A stretch of 64,000 nt of DNA from Rhododendron vialii (Eukaryota > Streptophyta > Magnoliopsida > Ericales > Ericaceae): the NCBI RefSeq assembly GCF_030253575.1, contig NC_080569.1:21315001-21379000 (forward strand). The letters run 5' to 3'. The position numbers and the translations under genes are program-made. Positions within the stretch are counted from its first letter, which is position 1, and each line of letters begins with the position of its first letter. Below the pieces are notes generated by a model, which was not told where the DNA came from, ran no database searches, and was given only the letters and a program-made list of their open reading frames with translations. Positions 1 through 13,489 of the stretch are shown here, piece by piece.

Positions 1-154
1 TCTTTCTCTCTCTCCAGATCAAGGCAGGCGATTCTTTCCTGCGCAGTTCAAATTTTCGGCCGCTAACACAACTGCCGCCATACCGGTGAGTCACTCGCAC
101 TATATTAGTTGCACAGGTTCTGCATGTCTCTCACTGATCTCAAATCATCTCCCT

Positions 155-192
<38 letters not shown>

Positions 193-3100
193 GAAACTGT
201 GGTTATCGAACTGGTTGTGTATACTAGGGTTTCCGATCTTCGTCAAAACCCTAACTTTTGAAGACTCACGTCGAATGTCAAGGCCAAGATTTAGGCATTT
301 TTCCCCTCTCCCATTTGTAGAGGCCTCCCTTTTCGGCAACTCATGCCAATATAACTTTTCTTTTGCAGCATATGAGTTTCAGGTGACAAGGGGGAAAATA
401 AATGATAGGATGAAGATACTCCAGGCTTTTGGCTTTTGTTCCTGGATGTGAGATTGAAGCAAAGAGTAGATATCATAACTTCAGCAAAGAACTCGTAATA
501 TTTTCTGAATTTATTTTGCTGATGAAATCTTCAAATGCAAATCTTTTGGAATTTGAAATGCGTTCTTACTTGTCATTTTGCAAACAAGAAAAAAAAACTT
601 TACTTGTTTTGTTACTCTAGATATGTGGACACAATATTCAATGCATGAATGGAAAAGTTTATTCCAAATCACTGACTACCGTAGAAAGGAAGGATAGAAT
701 CAACTCTTTGGTCTTGTGCATTCTCTATTTTATCTTGGATTTGTAACTTTCTTTTGGAGAACTAAATTCACTACCAATTCCAATTTCTTTCTTTCTTTCT
801 TCTTCCTCTTTTGTTAATCTAATTATAGAAAAAGAATGAGTTTGGTCACATTATTTAATGTTGGAGGTAGTTTTGTCAAATCAAAAGTAGCCTTCTATCA
901 ATAAAACGTTATTTTGCTTATAGTCTCTGTTATGCCCATTTTTAAAAGGCTTTCAAGGAAGCAGGGGTTTGATCATTGCTGCTTCTTGAGAAGGTTTTAA
1001 GGGGTTTGCATCTATTGTCTGCTGTATTCGACCTTCGAGGTACTTTCCCTCTCTTTGTTCCCTCTTTCTTTCATTGACGTTTGAATTTTTGTTATCGGGC
1101 AAGTATGAAAATCTAATTGGGAGGTATTTTTTGGTTGTGTGAGTTAAAATATTTTCATGATTATTGGGATGTTTGTAAGATTAGCTTTGAGTAATTATTG
1201 TTGCTTCGGAAGCCTATGAAATGTTACGAATTTAAATTCAGCAAAGAGTATCAAAGAAATTATAAAAAGGAAACAGAAAAGTGAAGTCTAAAACACGAAG
1301 TACAATACAGCGGCACAGGGCTACTTTACTTTTGCAAAAACAAATATGATGTCGCATTCAAGATATTTGTTTCCAACAACTATGATGTATGTGGGTTAAC
1401 TCAAGGAAAGAGTTGGAAAGAATAAGAGAATGATTTTTAATGTCTTCTCAGTCAAAGCTGGAACTCCCTAAGCCTTACTCTATTAAATTTGTTGTCTTGA
1501 AGCTGCAAATGAACTAATTCATTACTAATCCAGGTAGACAAAAGTAAGCCTTAATCTTTGTTATTGGTGGAGCATGTGAATTATTTAAAGGTTGCTTATA
1601 GAAGCTGAGTTAGTTATAGAAGTGAGTTATTTTATATGTTCAAAATCTGGAATATATAATTGAGGTCTTAAATTACTAAAATTGTTTGCTGAAATTGATT
1701 TTTGACTGCTGGAAATTAATGATTAGAAACTCAAATATCTTCTCTAGGAGCTTTTTGATGTTTAGTTGTTGAAGTTGCTAAAAGCAACATTTTAGCAAGA
1801 CACAAAAATGAGAAGGAATTATGTGTATAGTGAAAGGGGAAATACTCTAGCAGTCCCTGTTATGATTTTTGCTTTCTTAGTTCCAATCATGATGCTTCTA
1901 TTGCAAACATTGTATTCACCTAGGTTATGGACAAAGAAACACCAAGATCATGTTATCCTTTTGTATGTACTTCGTGCATATTACAGATATTTTGTTTTGT
2001 TTATTGATCATTATTTGCATTGCTCGGGCAAAGTACACTAATCTTTGGTTCTAAATTATTGATTGTGATCTTGAGTTCTGAGATGTTGTTTTGCCTCTCC
2101 TTGACTATTGAGTTATGCATGTGGGGCAGTTAGAGGGAGAGAAGCTAATTTTTTCCTTCTACCATTTTCAATCAACCGCAAAAGTACAAGTACCAATTAG
2201 GCCTGATTGGTTTTTGTGCCATGGTGAGGAAGCATAAAAAGGGATGGACCCATGAGAGCTTAAATTATTGAGATAAGAGGAGAGTTACTTAACTTTGTTA
2301 GCACTTGTACGTGATCAAGTACAACAATTTGATATTTTGTTATCACTATGGTCGTTGGTGATTATAATGATCAAGTATGGACATAAAGTTACTTACTGTG
2401 AAATTTGTCTTCCTTTTTAAAGATGGCTTTCAATGTAAAGATTTGCCTTCAAATCCAGTAACTTTAAAGTTCTCTCTTTTTTATTTTTGCAGGTTCAGCA
2501 GGAGACCAACTGGACAAAAGGTAAAATTTTAATCACCTATGAGGCAAAGCTGACTACCATCTTGAGGATTCCCCCTTAGCTTGGTGGATTAAACTTACAG
2601 CTTGGCTTCAATCTCTCTCCTTTACAGTTGAGCACTCCATACGTTCAATCTTTGACTACTTTGATGTATTATTTGGTTAGAGATATGGCAAAAAAAGGTG
2701 TGTAAGTGGGAAAGTATTTTCTGGAGAATCCACAATGGGCACTGATTTATTGTCAACATATTGTGGAATTTATGAAGAATGGGTAGGTACCAATCAGGGA
2801 GTTGAAAATGGCACTTTTTCGAGACAATTTGCTTAGGATTTGCTTCAGGCTGTTGGCATGAGGCATGGAGCTCACAAACTGCAACCACAAGTGGATAGGA
2901 AGCCTTTTGCTATGTAGAACTTCCAATCCAAATACTTTTGCTTTTGAAGTGTATATAGATCACCTATAATCAAACTCATGTAGTTAATCAAACTTATGTA
3001 GCTTACATTTACTACTTGTACAATTTTACAAATATACATCGTTCTCCTCAACGGGCATGACAAACATGCCTTGCATGTAGCGCCTCACCTAGTATATATA

Positions 3101-3954
3101 CACACACCTCCAGGATTAGGCGCACCACCTAGACCCAAATCCACCTCGCGCGGGCACTTGTTTGGGCTCTTAATAACAGGTACTCCCCTGAATAATCACA
3201 ACGATGTTGGGCTAAGGTCAGTCCCCAACATTCCGGCCCAAAGATGTCTCATCTCAACTCTCTCGGCCGGCACTTGTTCGTTCCACTTTTCGTTTTTTCG
3301 GGTCAAATTTTAATTAAAATAAGCTAAAGGGCCCTAAGCTAAATTACCCTAACCCAGCTCGTCTCACAGAATTAAGCATCAACGTCTTCCACAAGAGTTA
3401 ACTCAAGTCTCAACCCAATGAACCTAAATATAGCAACACAATATCGATGATCATTCGTTCCACTTGCTCTTGTAGAAACTCACAGTATCATGATTATCGA
3501 TCGTAACATGGGTAATTTTCTCGTTATATATAGTGTGTGTGTGTATGTGTGTATATATAAATATACATACATTTAGATTATGAATAGAGTGCAATAATTA
3601 CTTTTGAGGAGTCATGTAACTTACCTATGATCTTGCAAACTGTGTCAAGAGCAAAAGGAAAGATTTATATTATGCTGTGTTTGGTTTATGTAAGGAAGGA
3701 ACAATCATTTTATTATTAACATAAAAGAAATATATCGAGACTATCAAAAAATGATAATTTCGGCTCCAGATGCATAAATATTTTCTACAAGCAAAAATGG
3801 AAGATAAACCCACAAAATTACAAACTTAAAAAAAAAGGGAGAAAACATACAAGAAAAAAGAGGAACGGGCAAATGTATAGTAGATTTCCTTTGGTTCCTC
3901 TAGCCCTATCCACTATGGAATTCTCATTCATGGTCGTTGGGAATCGAAGCTTCT
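1..3954. other. Left-hand region, no convincing coding gene
   Basis: No long open frame is present. Some sites look like a spliced, perhaps non-coding or 5'-untranslated, plus-strand transcript: a donor-like CCG/GTGAGTC near 92, an acceptor-like TTTTGCAG near 369, and a 28-base exon-like stretch near 2493-2520 between TTTTTGCAG and GTAAAA. The frame at 1808-2041 (77 aa, one hydrophobic stretch) has no recognisable family and I do not call it a gene. A TG/TA microsatellite lies near 3533-3567. Everything else is AT-rich and unassigned. Confidence 0.3.
158..190. repeat. (CT)n microsatellite
   Basis: About 33 bases of uninterrupted CT dinucleotides. Such tracts are common in plant 5' leader regions, which fits weakly with the splice-like sites around it. 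Confidence 0.9.
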
Positions 3955-6900
3955 CTATGATATGCCTTTACAATGGCGCACATGTAGTTTCCAATCTAGC
4001 ACTTGTCTATCAGTTCCAAACACAATTGCCCCTGCAAAATAAAATAAAAATTATTATTGAACCCACTTTCACTGCTAGAATTCAAGGAAATTAAAATATG
4101 GATCGGTTTTGGGTGATGAAATTACTTGAAGGATTTGGAAACAACATACCTAGAGTAGGCATCAAAATCGTCAGAGCAACAATCCCTGCAATCTTGAGCG
4201 GCACCCCAGTCCTAATCATGTCTCGAATATCGATATGCCCGGTAGTAAACCCGACAACATTTGAAGGGGTTCCAGTCGGAAGCCAAAAGGAGAATTGGGC
4301 TCCGATGGCTCCGGGGATCATTAGAAGCAACGGGTGCACGTGCATTGTCTGTGCAATCTGGATGAGTAGTGGTACGAGGAGGGTAGTGGTGGCATTGTTG
4401 GACGTGAACTCGGTGATCGAGCTGCTGATGAGGCATACAAGTGGGGCTATGGCTAAATAAGGAGCTTGTTCCAAAAAGGCTAGGGATTCTGACAAGATGT
4501 CAGCAAGGCCGCTTGATCGGACTCCATCCGCTATGGCAAATCCAGCGCCCAGTAGGAGTATGATGTTCCATGGGAGCTTCTTGCATTTGTTCCAGTCCAT
4601 TAATTTCTCCCCCTTTTGCTTCTTGTTTGGAATGATGAATAATAAGGTTGCCATCAACACCTACATGCATCCAAATCCTTATTCAATTTTCAGCCATTGA
4701 CTTTGAGTAGCATAAATGCTATGTAAAACAGTGTATGACTTGTCATTTATATATACTCACACAAAACACCTAAAAAAATCTTGATCAAATTATGTGACAA
4801 ATTTATAGTTTATTCGTTAGTGATGACATTTAACTGTAATTAAAATTTCATAATTACCAAGCACCAAATACACAATAAATACACAATGAATAGACAAGTT
4901 CCGATCCAAAATGAATGTAAAGATCCATCGAAGAAGGACTATTATTGGAGTAATTACTAGTATATATAGATAGATATATCAATTCGTAAACATAGCCACA
5001 CAGATATGCAAAGACTTACACTAACAGTTCCATCACCAGCCCTCCCATTGAAGAGAGTTCCCCATCCAGGAATGTCATCAGTAATACTTCTTGTCATCCA
5101 TAATACAATTAGCAGCTGCACCAAAATTTCATAGCAATATAAGATATTAGCATTACTAATGCTAATAATCTGCTTAGTTCTCATTGCTAATCCACTTATT
5201 TTTTCGTATTTGAATTTGAACACAATTGAATCTATTCCAAGATTCAGACATTAAACAAATAGATAAGCGATGGTAACCGTACACGAATTGAAATACTAGT
5301 ATGAATAACTCACCGAAAACACAGTCAGTATCATCTTTTCAGCAAAAGTTATTGGACCTGCCACACCAAAACGAATTATGTGTGATTGTATTGTACTGTA
5401 TGATGGAAATTGGATGACCCACTAAAGATTTAGGTGTTCATTAAAATTTGCTAACACACATACAGTACCTAACAATTCAAGCTCCCTTTTCAAATGCGCT
5501 TTGTCCAAATAAGCAGAGAGGACCCCACCAGACCCCTTTTTGCAATACAAGAACCAAAGTATGGCCCACAAAGCCAAGAAAATCAACAGAGCCAAAGGGA
5601 AGCCGAAGAAGAACCATGTGCTGAAGCTGATGGGATCGGCCTCAGGGAAATAACTCTTCCACATTCCAGCCAGTATGAGGTTGACACCTGTCCCCGTAAG
5701 CGTGCTCATCCCTCCCACGGCCGCAGAGTATACCACCCCCAGGACCACTGCCCTGCAGAAGTTCTTGATGACGACCTCGTCTCGGGTGGGTCCGGCGGGC
5801 AAACGTTGTAGAATTCCGGTGGCTACGGGCATCATCAACACGGTTGCTGCCACGTTGTGCATCCACATGCTTATGAATGCTGTGGTGGCGCAGATCCCTA
5901 GGAGGAGGAGTGGTGGGTTTAGTGGGTCCCCACAGAATAAGATAGTGATCTGATTGGTCCACGTAAGTGAATGATTCATATCAGTTCACATCAAATTTCC
6001 CTAGGACGAGGATAACAGAGTATCATGGTGCCTTAAACATGATAAGTCCGGTAGAGTTAGTTCACTGCAAAATTAGGTGTAATTTTTAATCTTAAAAACA
6101 AAATTATTATTGAAATAATTTTTCATGCAATATAGATTTTGTTTGTTAGATATCGATGTGATCTTTTGAAAAATGAAAAAAAATTAAATTAAATAATTAT
6201 TTTAATAAATATGTTCTTTTTAAGTATAGAAATTGTGCATAATTTCGTAGAAGACCAACTTTAAAACGAAGGGAGTAGTACTTCATTTCATGAGAGGAGG
6301 AGGGTGGTTGAGTTCATGCTAATTTTTTTGTTTTTAATATTTTTTGACTGAAACTTATTTTTAGTAACTTTTATTTAGTTTTTTGTTGTAATTTTTTGAA
6401 TTAATCGTTTGTCTCAACGTCAAAAATAGAAAATTAGAGTATGAAAAATGTTGACCATCTGTTTCATTTTTTTTTTTTTGTCATTCATTAACTTTGTTTG
6501 GCTTTTGGTCATAATTTTTTATTTTTTAGATTCTTCTCCTCGATCTAGAAAATAAAACGTTGAATTCAAAACATTCAGCAAATACGAATGAAAATATCAA
6601 AAATATTGTGTGAACTCAACTACAAAGTACAAACCAAACAAAAAAGGAGTATATATGTATGAGTGAAAGTTCATTTCCTAAGATTACTCAGGTACTATTG
6701 CTTCACTAAAGATAGCAATTTGTAACCACCATAAATTGGAAAGTATTACCAAACGGAAAACAAATCATTTTAATAAAGGATTACCTAAAATATCATGAAT
6801 ACAACAAACAACATGTGACCACTTCTACTTACCCCAAAAAATAAAGTATATAAAACTCTGTTGGACTTGGATAAGAAGAAAAAGGGTGAAATGTATTAAA

Positions 6901-8357
6901 CCAATCTCGAAACAAAGGTTATGATTTTCGCGCTTTGTATTATCCCCCTTTTTTTTTTGTCATCGGTACTTATCTAACATTCTCTTATATCATATTTCTT
7001 AATTTATTCCCATTTGCACAAATGTCATACTTGTACTTCCCGGAAAAATCTTTTCGCTCTAATTTTAAAATGTAAATGACATCTTTAAATCGGGAGAATC
7101 TTTTTGAACAATTATGCTTGAAATTATATTATTTTTGTCCAAAAAGTGAGACAATATGTCATAATGGTTTATTATTAAGGAACAGAACAGGGACTGATCC
7201 AGAATTTTAGATTAGTAGTGGCGAACGTGTACAATAAAATCAAAAAATGAAAGATATACCACAGTACGAAACTTAAACAAATTAAAGAAATTGCATAGAT
7301 GTTTCTCATATGCATGTAAAATATATACTGTACTAAAAAAAAAACCCAAAAGTTTTGTAGTCAATCTATATATCTATTAAAAGTGAGGCTTTTTGAATAT
7401 GCTCGACGCTTTTTCATGTGGTTGAAAGCATGTACAGTAGAATAAACAAGAAAATTTGTAGCAATATCTTCCCCAAAACATGTGATGAGGAAAATTACTA
7501 CTTAATTCCCTATATAGTGAAGAAGAATATGTTAAAGAAATGAATCTCACATTGCTTGAGAGTGGAATGGGTGATCACTTAATAACATCTAGGACCTTTC
7601 CACTCATTGCCAATTGATTTTGAGATGGACATAAAGTTTCTACATGATATTAGAGTGGGGCCCGCTTTACCCCACATTTTATAAAATTCACAATCTACAC
7701 CCCGCGATGACAGACTAGCGAAAATGTTGCACGATGATATGACCCAAAAAGTGGTCACACGTGACAGACCTCAAACGCGGCTGCACGTGAGGGGATGTTA
7801 AGGAAATGAATCTCACATTGCTTGGGAGTGGAATGTGTGATCACCTAATAACATTTGGGACTCTCCACTCATTGTCAATTGATTTTGAAATGAACATAAA
7901 ATTTCTACAGAATAAGGTTAATTTAGGCACTTACATTCAAAGCCAACCTCCGGTGAATATTATAATGCTCAACGGCAAGCGCAAGTATAAAGCTCCCAAG
8001 AACAAGAGCAATCACATCATCCATGTACGACCGCGCCACATCATCGGCAGCCGCTATTCCAAACAGCGGGAACAGGAATAGCGGCGACATGGAGGTTATC
8101 GGCATCGGCACCGCCTCCGTGACCCACCACGCAAAAACCCACACCAGCACCGCCAACATGTTCCGGCTGGTCGCCGGACCCTCCAATTTGACACACAGGC
8201 AAACAATTGCGCACAAAAATGGTCCCAACAGGATAAAGAAGTTGTTCAATGTGAGGAGGGATCTGATTGAGGAGTTGAAGCTCTGTGACCTGTGAAGTAT
8301 TGAACTATGGAGCGGAAGAAGAGGGGCTTTTTGGTCTTCTGGCATTGCATGGTCCAT
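3955..8357 (-). CDS. TDT: Tonoplast dicarboxylate (malate) transporter, SLC13/DASS family, six exons
   Basis: Complete gene. Exons on the minus strand: 8357-7935, 5949-5469, 5357-5314, 5115-5020, 4660-4150 and 4031-3955 (stop TAG). All introns are GT-AG, all phases agree, and the joined frame is 543 aa, close to the about 540 aa of Arabidopsis TDT. The product is a multi-pass membrane protein with many hydrophobic helices, starting after a polar N-terminus of about 35 residues. Family marks include [11 protein letters not shown] at the end of exon 1, MWMHNVAAT, the first sodium/substrate-loop motif STLTGTGVN (about residues 223-231), and [12 protein letters not shown] (434-441) with LPTGTPSN (475-482) in the second half. 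Known role of the family: carrying malate, fumarate and citrate across the vacuolar membrane, which affects cytosolic pH. A TATA box lies about 100 bases upstream of the ATG, and a possible AATAAA lies about 240 bases past the stop. The orthologue assignment is from remembered family features, not a search. Confidence 0.93.
5950..7529. other. Remainder of transporter intron 1
   Basis: Intron 1 spans 7934-5950 (1,985 bp). Apart from the TRIM it is AT-rich sequence with no open frame or splice signals suggesting another exon. A segment near 7365-7395 (ATCTATTAAAAGTGAGGC) resembles a Helitron 5' end, but no partner 3' end was found nearby. Confidence 0.6.
7530..7909 (+). mobile_element. TRIM (terminal-repeat retrotransposon in miniature) in transporter intron 1
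   Basis: Two direct terminal repeats, 7530-7644 (115 bp) and 7796-7909 (114 bp), each begin TGTTAA and end TTCTACA. They flank a short non-coding interior. Immediately after the first repeat is TGATATTAGAGT, which fits a decayed initiator-Met primer-binding site (TGGTATCAGAGC in intact elements). A purine tract (GAGGGGA) precedes the second repeat. A perfect 5-bp target duplication GAATA flanks the element (7525-7529 and 7910-7914). The repeats differ at roughly a dozen sites, so the insertion is not recent. It is antisense to the transporter and ends about 20 bases from the exon 1 splice donor. Confidence 0.88.
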
Positions 8358-8454
8358 TTTATCACTCCAGGGAGAGAGAGAGAGAGAGAGTTTTTGTTAT
8401 GAGAATGGAGAAAGTAGTTTGATGGGGTTACTTAGGAATCTCAACCTCAGATGG

Positions 8455-8462
8455 TTTATATA
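8455..8462 (-). promoter_or_regulatory. TATA box of the dicarboxylate transporter gene
   Basis: On the minus strand the sequence reads CCTATATAAACC, about 98 bases upstream of the ATG at 8357. A GA/CT tract at about 8371-8391 lies between them and would be in the 5' leader. Confidence 0.6.
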
Positions 8463-9635
8463 GGAAAAATGAAGGTTCATAGTAGTAGGCAAATTTGGTT
8501 TTTCTTTTTAAATGTTATTTGGATTTATGTCATCAATGCAAAGAACATAGGCGGAATCTGAGTCCTTCATAATTATTTATTGTTTTTCAAAAGAAATTTC
8601 TCTTGAATACTGTACTTCGCAATTATTTAAGCACATGATTTGTACTGGGTGGGTCCAAAAGATGTTTGGTTTGGTTAGCTCGATGAAAAATTATTCAATG
8701 TTTTGAGAATAACCGTCACTTTCCTAGGTGCATAGTGTTTCATACATATTTCTTCGCCTGAAAATATTTTTAGTGGTAGAACTCCGTACACGTGTGGTGA
8801 AGAAAGCCCCTGAACCACGACGTGGTGATGCTTCAAAAGCAAGTACATAATTTTCCTAGTTCAATACCGTGAAATTTTTTTGTGTGGTCTTGAGACACCG
8901 CAACGTACGTGGTATCTAACATTTTTATCTATTACACATTTTTATGGGTCTCAGTACTAAGTGTATAGACCACACATAAATGTATAATGAATTAGGGTGT
9001 TGGGAGACCACCAAATAAATATTACTCCAATCCCCCATGTCCGATGTGATGAATTGACAAGTGGATTGTTGATCCATGAGTTCTCTGCCTCGTCAGAAGC
9101 ACAAAGGGGAGTGACTCAGCTGATCTTGGACGTGGATTATTTGAGTTTCGAACAGTCGTTGGATAGGGGAATGACTCAGCTAGGTGTATTGATTATTTTG
9201 TTCACCATTGCTTGTACAGGTGTTATAACTTGACAGTGACTTCCCGTATAAATCTGGCAGCGCCTTGGTTTCATGTTTGTTCGAATTAAATCCTGAGGGA
9301 GATTTTTAGGATAATAAATCAAGAGAAATAGATAAGACAATATAAAGAATAATTAGAGAAGAAATTTATTAAAAATTGTGCCGAGGGAGGGTGGTTTTGG
9401 AAACTCAAAACAAAAACTATTTTTACAAAGGGAACAAACTTTAAGTATTAATTCAAAATCATGACAATTAAAGTTACCTACTCCTGGGTTAAGCTTACTT
9501 CTTACAGTATATGTTTGCAAACATCTCTTAATCTTGAAACTTTGCTTTTAAGTAAGGATTTACTTGCCTTAAAAGAGCTAGAGCTGGAGTTGGCCTTGTG
9601 TATCTAGCTAGCACTTGAATTTCAATTAGGCTACT
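8463..9635. other. Intergenic, unassigned
   Basis: No long open frame and no recognised repeat. The 78-codon frame at 8997-9233 has no recognisable family and is probably chance. Confidence 0.5.
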
Positions 9636-9736
9636 GATTTTGTCACTCTCTTTTTTGTTAACGTCACTTTCCTGCAAGTGTATTTTTGGTGCACTTGCAG
9701 GGGAGTGGCGTTAACAAAAATGGGAGTGGCAAAATC
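9636..9736. mobile_element. Short foldback MITE (GATTTTGNCACTC family)
   Basis: About 101 bp forming a near-perfect hairpin. The left arm (GATTTTGTCACTCTC to CTGCAAGTG) pairs with the right arm (CACTTGCAGGGGAGTG to GTGGCAAAATC) around a loop of roughly 12 bases. The ends match the inverted repeats at 44221-44338, so both probably belong to one family. Confidence 0.75.
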
Positions 9737-10071
9737 ATTTCCCTTCAATTATCATTGGCGTCATATATGTGCCTGTCAACGACCACTTATAATTGGCTCA
9801 TTTTGACGCATATAGGGTGCTTAGTACTTGCATATGGTTGAGTTTTCGGGTAAAATTTTGTTGTCCTAATAGATTTCGCCAGCAGAACCATCGTCTATTG
9901 GTAATCTTCCTCAATTTGATTCGTATCTCCAATGGAACACTCGCCTTGTACGTGGCTTGTGATTGTCCGCCAATGCATTATGTGTGTTTAATATGGCAGC
10001 TGTTGGTACATTTACGTCTTTGCACTTGTGTATAGAATATGCATTAGAGAGCTAGCGCTTAGAGCATCCAC

Positions 10072-10651
10072 AGTGGAATAATCAAAAGTGGATAATCAAA
10101 AATTGCCACATCATCTTTTGGTTATCCATTTAAGGGGTTACTAAGGTTAGTAATGTACAGATCCACAATGGTACAATCAAAATTGAATAACCAAAACTTA
10201 CCATATGATCACATTTTCAACTTATAAAAATCTAGAAATTGTGACATAGAAAACAATTTTTTAAAAATAGTTTCCAAACTAATAAAAACAGGTTATTAGA
10301 AAAAGAAAAATAGTTTTTGAAACTTTGATTCAAAAAAAAAAAAACAATTTTCAGGAAAAAGTTTAAGAAAAAACAGTTTTTGAATAAAAGAAACTTTTTG
10401 AAAAAACTTACTCTCAAAAGAACAGTTTTTGGAAATAAAAAAATTTAATAAAAAAACTGTTTTTGCAAAAATATAAAAACTGATTTTCAAAGTTAGAAAC
10501 ATGTTGAAAATGGAAGAGAGAGAAAGTTTTTGTGTAATGATGGTGTACTTGATTGAAAAAATGTGGGGACAACTGAATTTGATTATTGGCAAAAAATTGC
10601 TAGTTTTGATTATCCAAGAGCCAAAATTTGGTTATTTCAATGTGAACTCTT
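10072..10651. mobile_element. MITE with GAGCATCCACAGTGG ends, copy 1
   Basis: The left end GAGCATCCACAGTGGAATAA pairs with the reverse complement of the right end (GAGTTCACATTGAAATAACC). The interior is strongly A/T-biased with GTTTTT and AAAAAC runs. TTA precedes the left end and TTT follows the right, weakly fitting the 3-bp duplication of PIF/Harbinger (Tourist-like) elements. A related copy follows at 11184. Confidence 0.65.
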
Positions 10652-10811
10652 TTTTTAACAAATGTTGTTAACCTTAGCAACCTTTTGGTTTTGTTTATAC
10701 TACCGTAGATGCTCATATGGTATATATCTTGTCATCCTTTTTGAAAAATATCCAACAAATGCATCTTTATCTATAAAAATAACACTAGTTTTGCTATGTA
10801 CTGTTTGCGAG

Positions 10812-10817
<6 letters not shown>

Positions 10818-10843
<26 letters not shown>

Positions 10844-10850
10844 GTATATG
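10818..10850. repeat. (CA)n(TA)n microsatellite
   Basis: Alternating CA then TA dinucleotides. Confidence 0.85.
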
Positions 10851-11183
10851 GTCAAGCGGAAAATCACACACATATTTAATCACCCCATGTTAACGTTAAT
10901 TTTGCACAAATTGTTATTCTATGGTGTTCCATCAATCGAGGTATAATATATCCAGAGATGATCAGAAGTGACAAATTACTGGGTCGACTTCGATCTCCAC
11001 CAACATCGTCATGACATATGTCACTTTGTTTTGACCTTAGATGTCTTTGCCACATGCCAAATATGCTCTCTAAAACCCCATTTCTCCGAAGGACCACAAA
11101 TTGGGCGACAAATGGCTTTAATAGTCTTCTTATAAAAAAAGGGTAAAATATATATTAATGTAATGAGACAACTTATTTAATTA

Positions 11184-11600
11184 GAGCATCCACGGTGAAA
11201 TAATCAAAAATTATCACATCATTTTTTGATTAGCCATTTAAGAGATTGTTAGGATTAGCAATGTAGATATTTACAATGACATAATCAAAACTTGCCACAT
11301 CACCTTTTCAACCTATAAAAATCAAAAAATTGTCAGCATGTAAAAACAATTTTTAAACTAATAAAAACATGTTATTAGAAATAGAAAATAATTTTTTGAA
11401 AACTTTTATTTTGAAAAAAACACTTTTCGGAAAAAAATTTAAAAAAAAAGTTTTTAAAGAAAAGACTTTTTTTATTTTAAATAACAGTTTTACTATCTTT
11501 GCAAAAAACAAAACAAAAAGTTATTTTTAAATTATGAGAGAAAGAGAGAGGAGGGATTTTGTATAATGATAGGTGTACTTGATTGAGAAAATATACATAC
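11184..11600. mobile_element. MITE with GAGCATCCAC end, copy 2 (right end lost)
   Basis: Shares long collinear similarity with the element at 10072-10651: the GAGCATCCACGGTGAAATAA start, the ACATCACCTTTTCAACCTAT block, the A/T-rich centre and the GTGTACTTGATTGAGAAAAT block. The right terminal repeat is not found, so it looks truncated. TTA precedes the left end. Confidence 0.6.
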
Positions 11601-12451
11601 GCTTCACGCGTTTAATTGAGGTTCAAATTTCACTAATTACGATTAACAGTATTTAGTTTGGCCGAAATTTTGTTTCCAAGGAAGGCTGGAAGGGCTATTT
11701 ACAGAGCCGTGTGAAAGCAAAAGGAAAAGTAAGGATAAAGTTGTCATTTGACGTAAACAATAATGCTCAATCAATGGAGAAACTTCCAACGAATTTAAAG
11801 GCTACTCCTACCTGGTTGGTTATCCTTATCAGAAAGCTTGGAATGGAACATGAAAGGGAGACGTGGGGGGGAGGTGCACCAAAAAGCCCCGGTCCAATTT
11901 TGCAAGTTTAGGCCCTACGCACGTACGGCTTTGAATGTGATGGTGGGTGGATGTGGCCGGGGGTGTGTTTTGGGTAGATATATTATACATGTGAAATCCA
12001 TGAAATGATTCCTTCACGCATGTATCTAATCATAGATATTTCACATGTATGTATAGTAGTAGTAGTATCATGTACTATGATTAGATAGTTAGAAATGAAA
12101 AGTCCCTTTGTTCTTTTCTCATCTTTCAGAAAATAAAAAAAATTCTCCTCGTACAATTCTCAATAATTTTATCTATCTATTTTTCTCTACTCATTATATC
12201 AATAATAATTTTCAAAGATGGGAATCAAACAAAGAAATATATCTAGTTAAAAATCTATTTAATAAAACAGAGCTGTGTTTGAATCCAAAAGATAACCAAC
12301 GCTCCAGATTTATCTCTTCCTCCTGCATAAATCTCTACCCTCCATTCTACAAAAAGGCATGTCCGTAAATTGATAACTTTTTTTGACCATTTTCTAATCA
12401 CACATTCCCCTTCTATTTTCTATTTTGGAAGAGAATTGGGGAGTAAACGTA
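11601..12451. other. Intergenic, unassigned
   Basis: No gene seen. The frames of 62-86 codons here have no recognisable family. A phrase near 12267 (TTTGAATCCAAAAGATAACC) recurs near 14229, probably a shared repeat fragment. Confidence 0.5.
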
Positions 12452-12672
12452 GGGGGTGTTCCAGATAACCTTCCTTTTTTAAAATTTCTTTTTCTTCAAT
12501 TTTCAAACTCAAATATAATGAAAATGAAAAATATTTTTTTGATTTTTCTTGCACCATATAAAAGATCTCAATGAAATCTATCAAACAAGATCTATATTGG
12601 TAGAAAAATTATTTGCGTATACAGATAATTTTTTGGCTTGAAATTATCTTCCTTTTTCCAAAACATTCCTTA
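12452..12672. mobile_element. Palindromic GGCCCCGTTC-type MITE, diverged copy
   Basis: About 220 bp. It carries the family centre around AAAGATCTCAATGAAATCTATC and AAACAAGATCTATATTGGTA, flanked by TTTTCAAACTCAAA and AAATTATTTGCGTA. The terminal GTTCC is decayed. Related copies lie at 18664, 25958, 26199, 32836 and 39273. Confidence 0.6.
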
Positions 12673-13489
12673 TGTTTAGTTGGAACACCAGCGTAATTGC
12701 TTAATTAGTGGCAAAAGCTAATTGGCCAAGACAATTGCTTAATTACAGTAGATTTTTGTTAAATCTTTCAACAAATTCTTTTAGTTATTAAATCTTTGAT
12801 TTGGTGGGTAAATATTTCATCCCTTGAATCCGTATATTTTGGACCATTAGATTGGTACATATTTTTTAAACGTAATTAGTTTTTGAATTCGTATATACGG
12901 GTAGTATAGCCAGCGACATATTTAAAAAGAATTAATGAAATGAAACCTAAAATACTCCTTCCGATTAAAAAGAAAACATTTGGCCCTTCTAATTAAAATT
13001 CAATTTGTATGTATCTCCAAACATTTGAAATCCCATGATTTATGGGATGGATTATAAACTGAAAAGGAGAATACGTACATATATGGAATTGATTTAGTCT
13101 ATTTTAAATCCATAGATCGATAATTGAAAAGGAATCCATATGTAATTGATTTAGCCTTTTTAAAAGGAGAATTACGTACATATCACTTGGGATATAGACA
13201 AAATTGTATATAAGGAGTCATTTCTGCCTCCTATTTAGGCATTAGGTAAAATATATAAGAAGTCCACAACCTAAAAGGAATATACCTTTAATTTAGGAAT
13301 GTGTGAGTGTCCCTATGATTTTCTTATCACATAAGATTTAAAATTTAGAAGATTTAAACTTATCACTACGTTTTAGAAGTCCCCGTTTCTTAGAAGACCA
13401 ACCTACTGTGTGCAATTGATACCTTCTATTTAGAAGTCCACATTTTTTGGGTTTGTTTGTCACATGCATAGATTTTCCATATCCTCCAA

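Noticed and set aside
7365..7395. Possible second Helitron 5' end
   Set aside because: Resemblance is short and no matching 3' hairpin with CTRR was found within the transporter intron.
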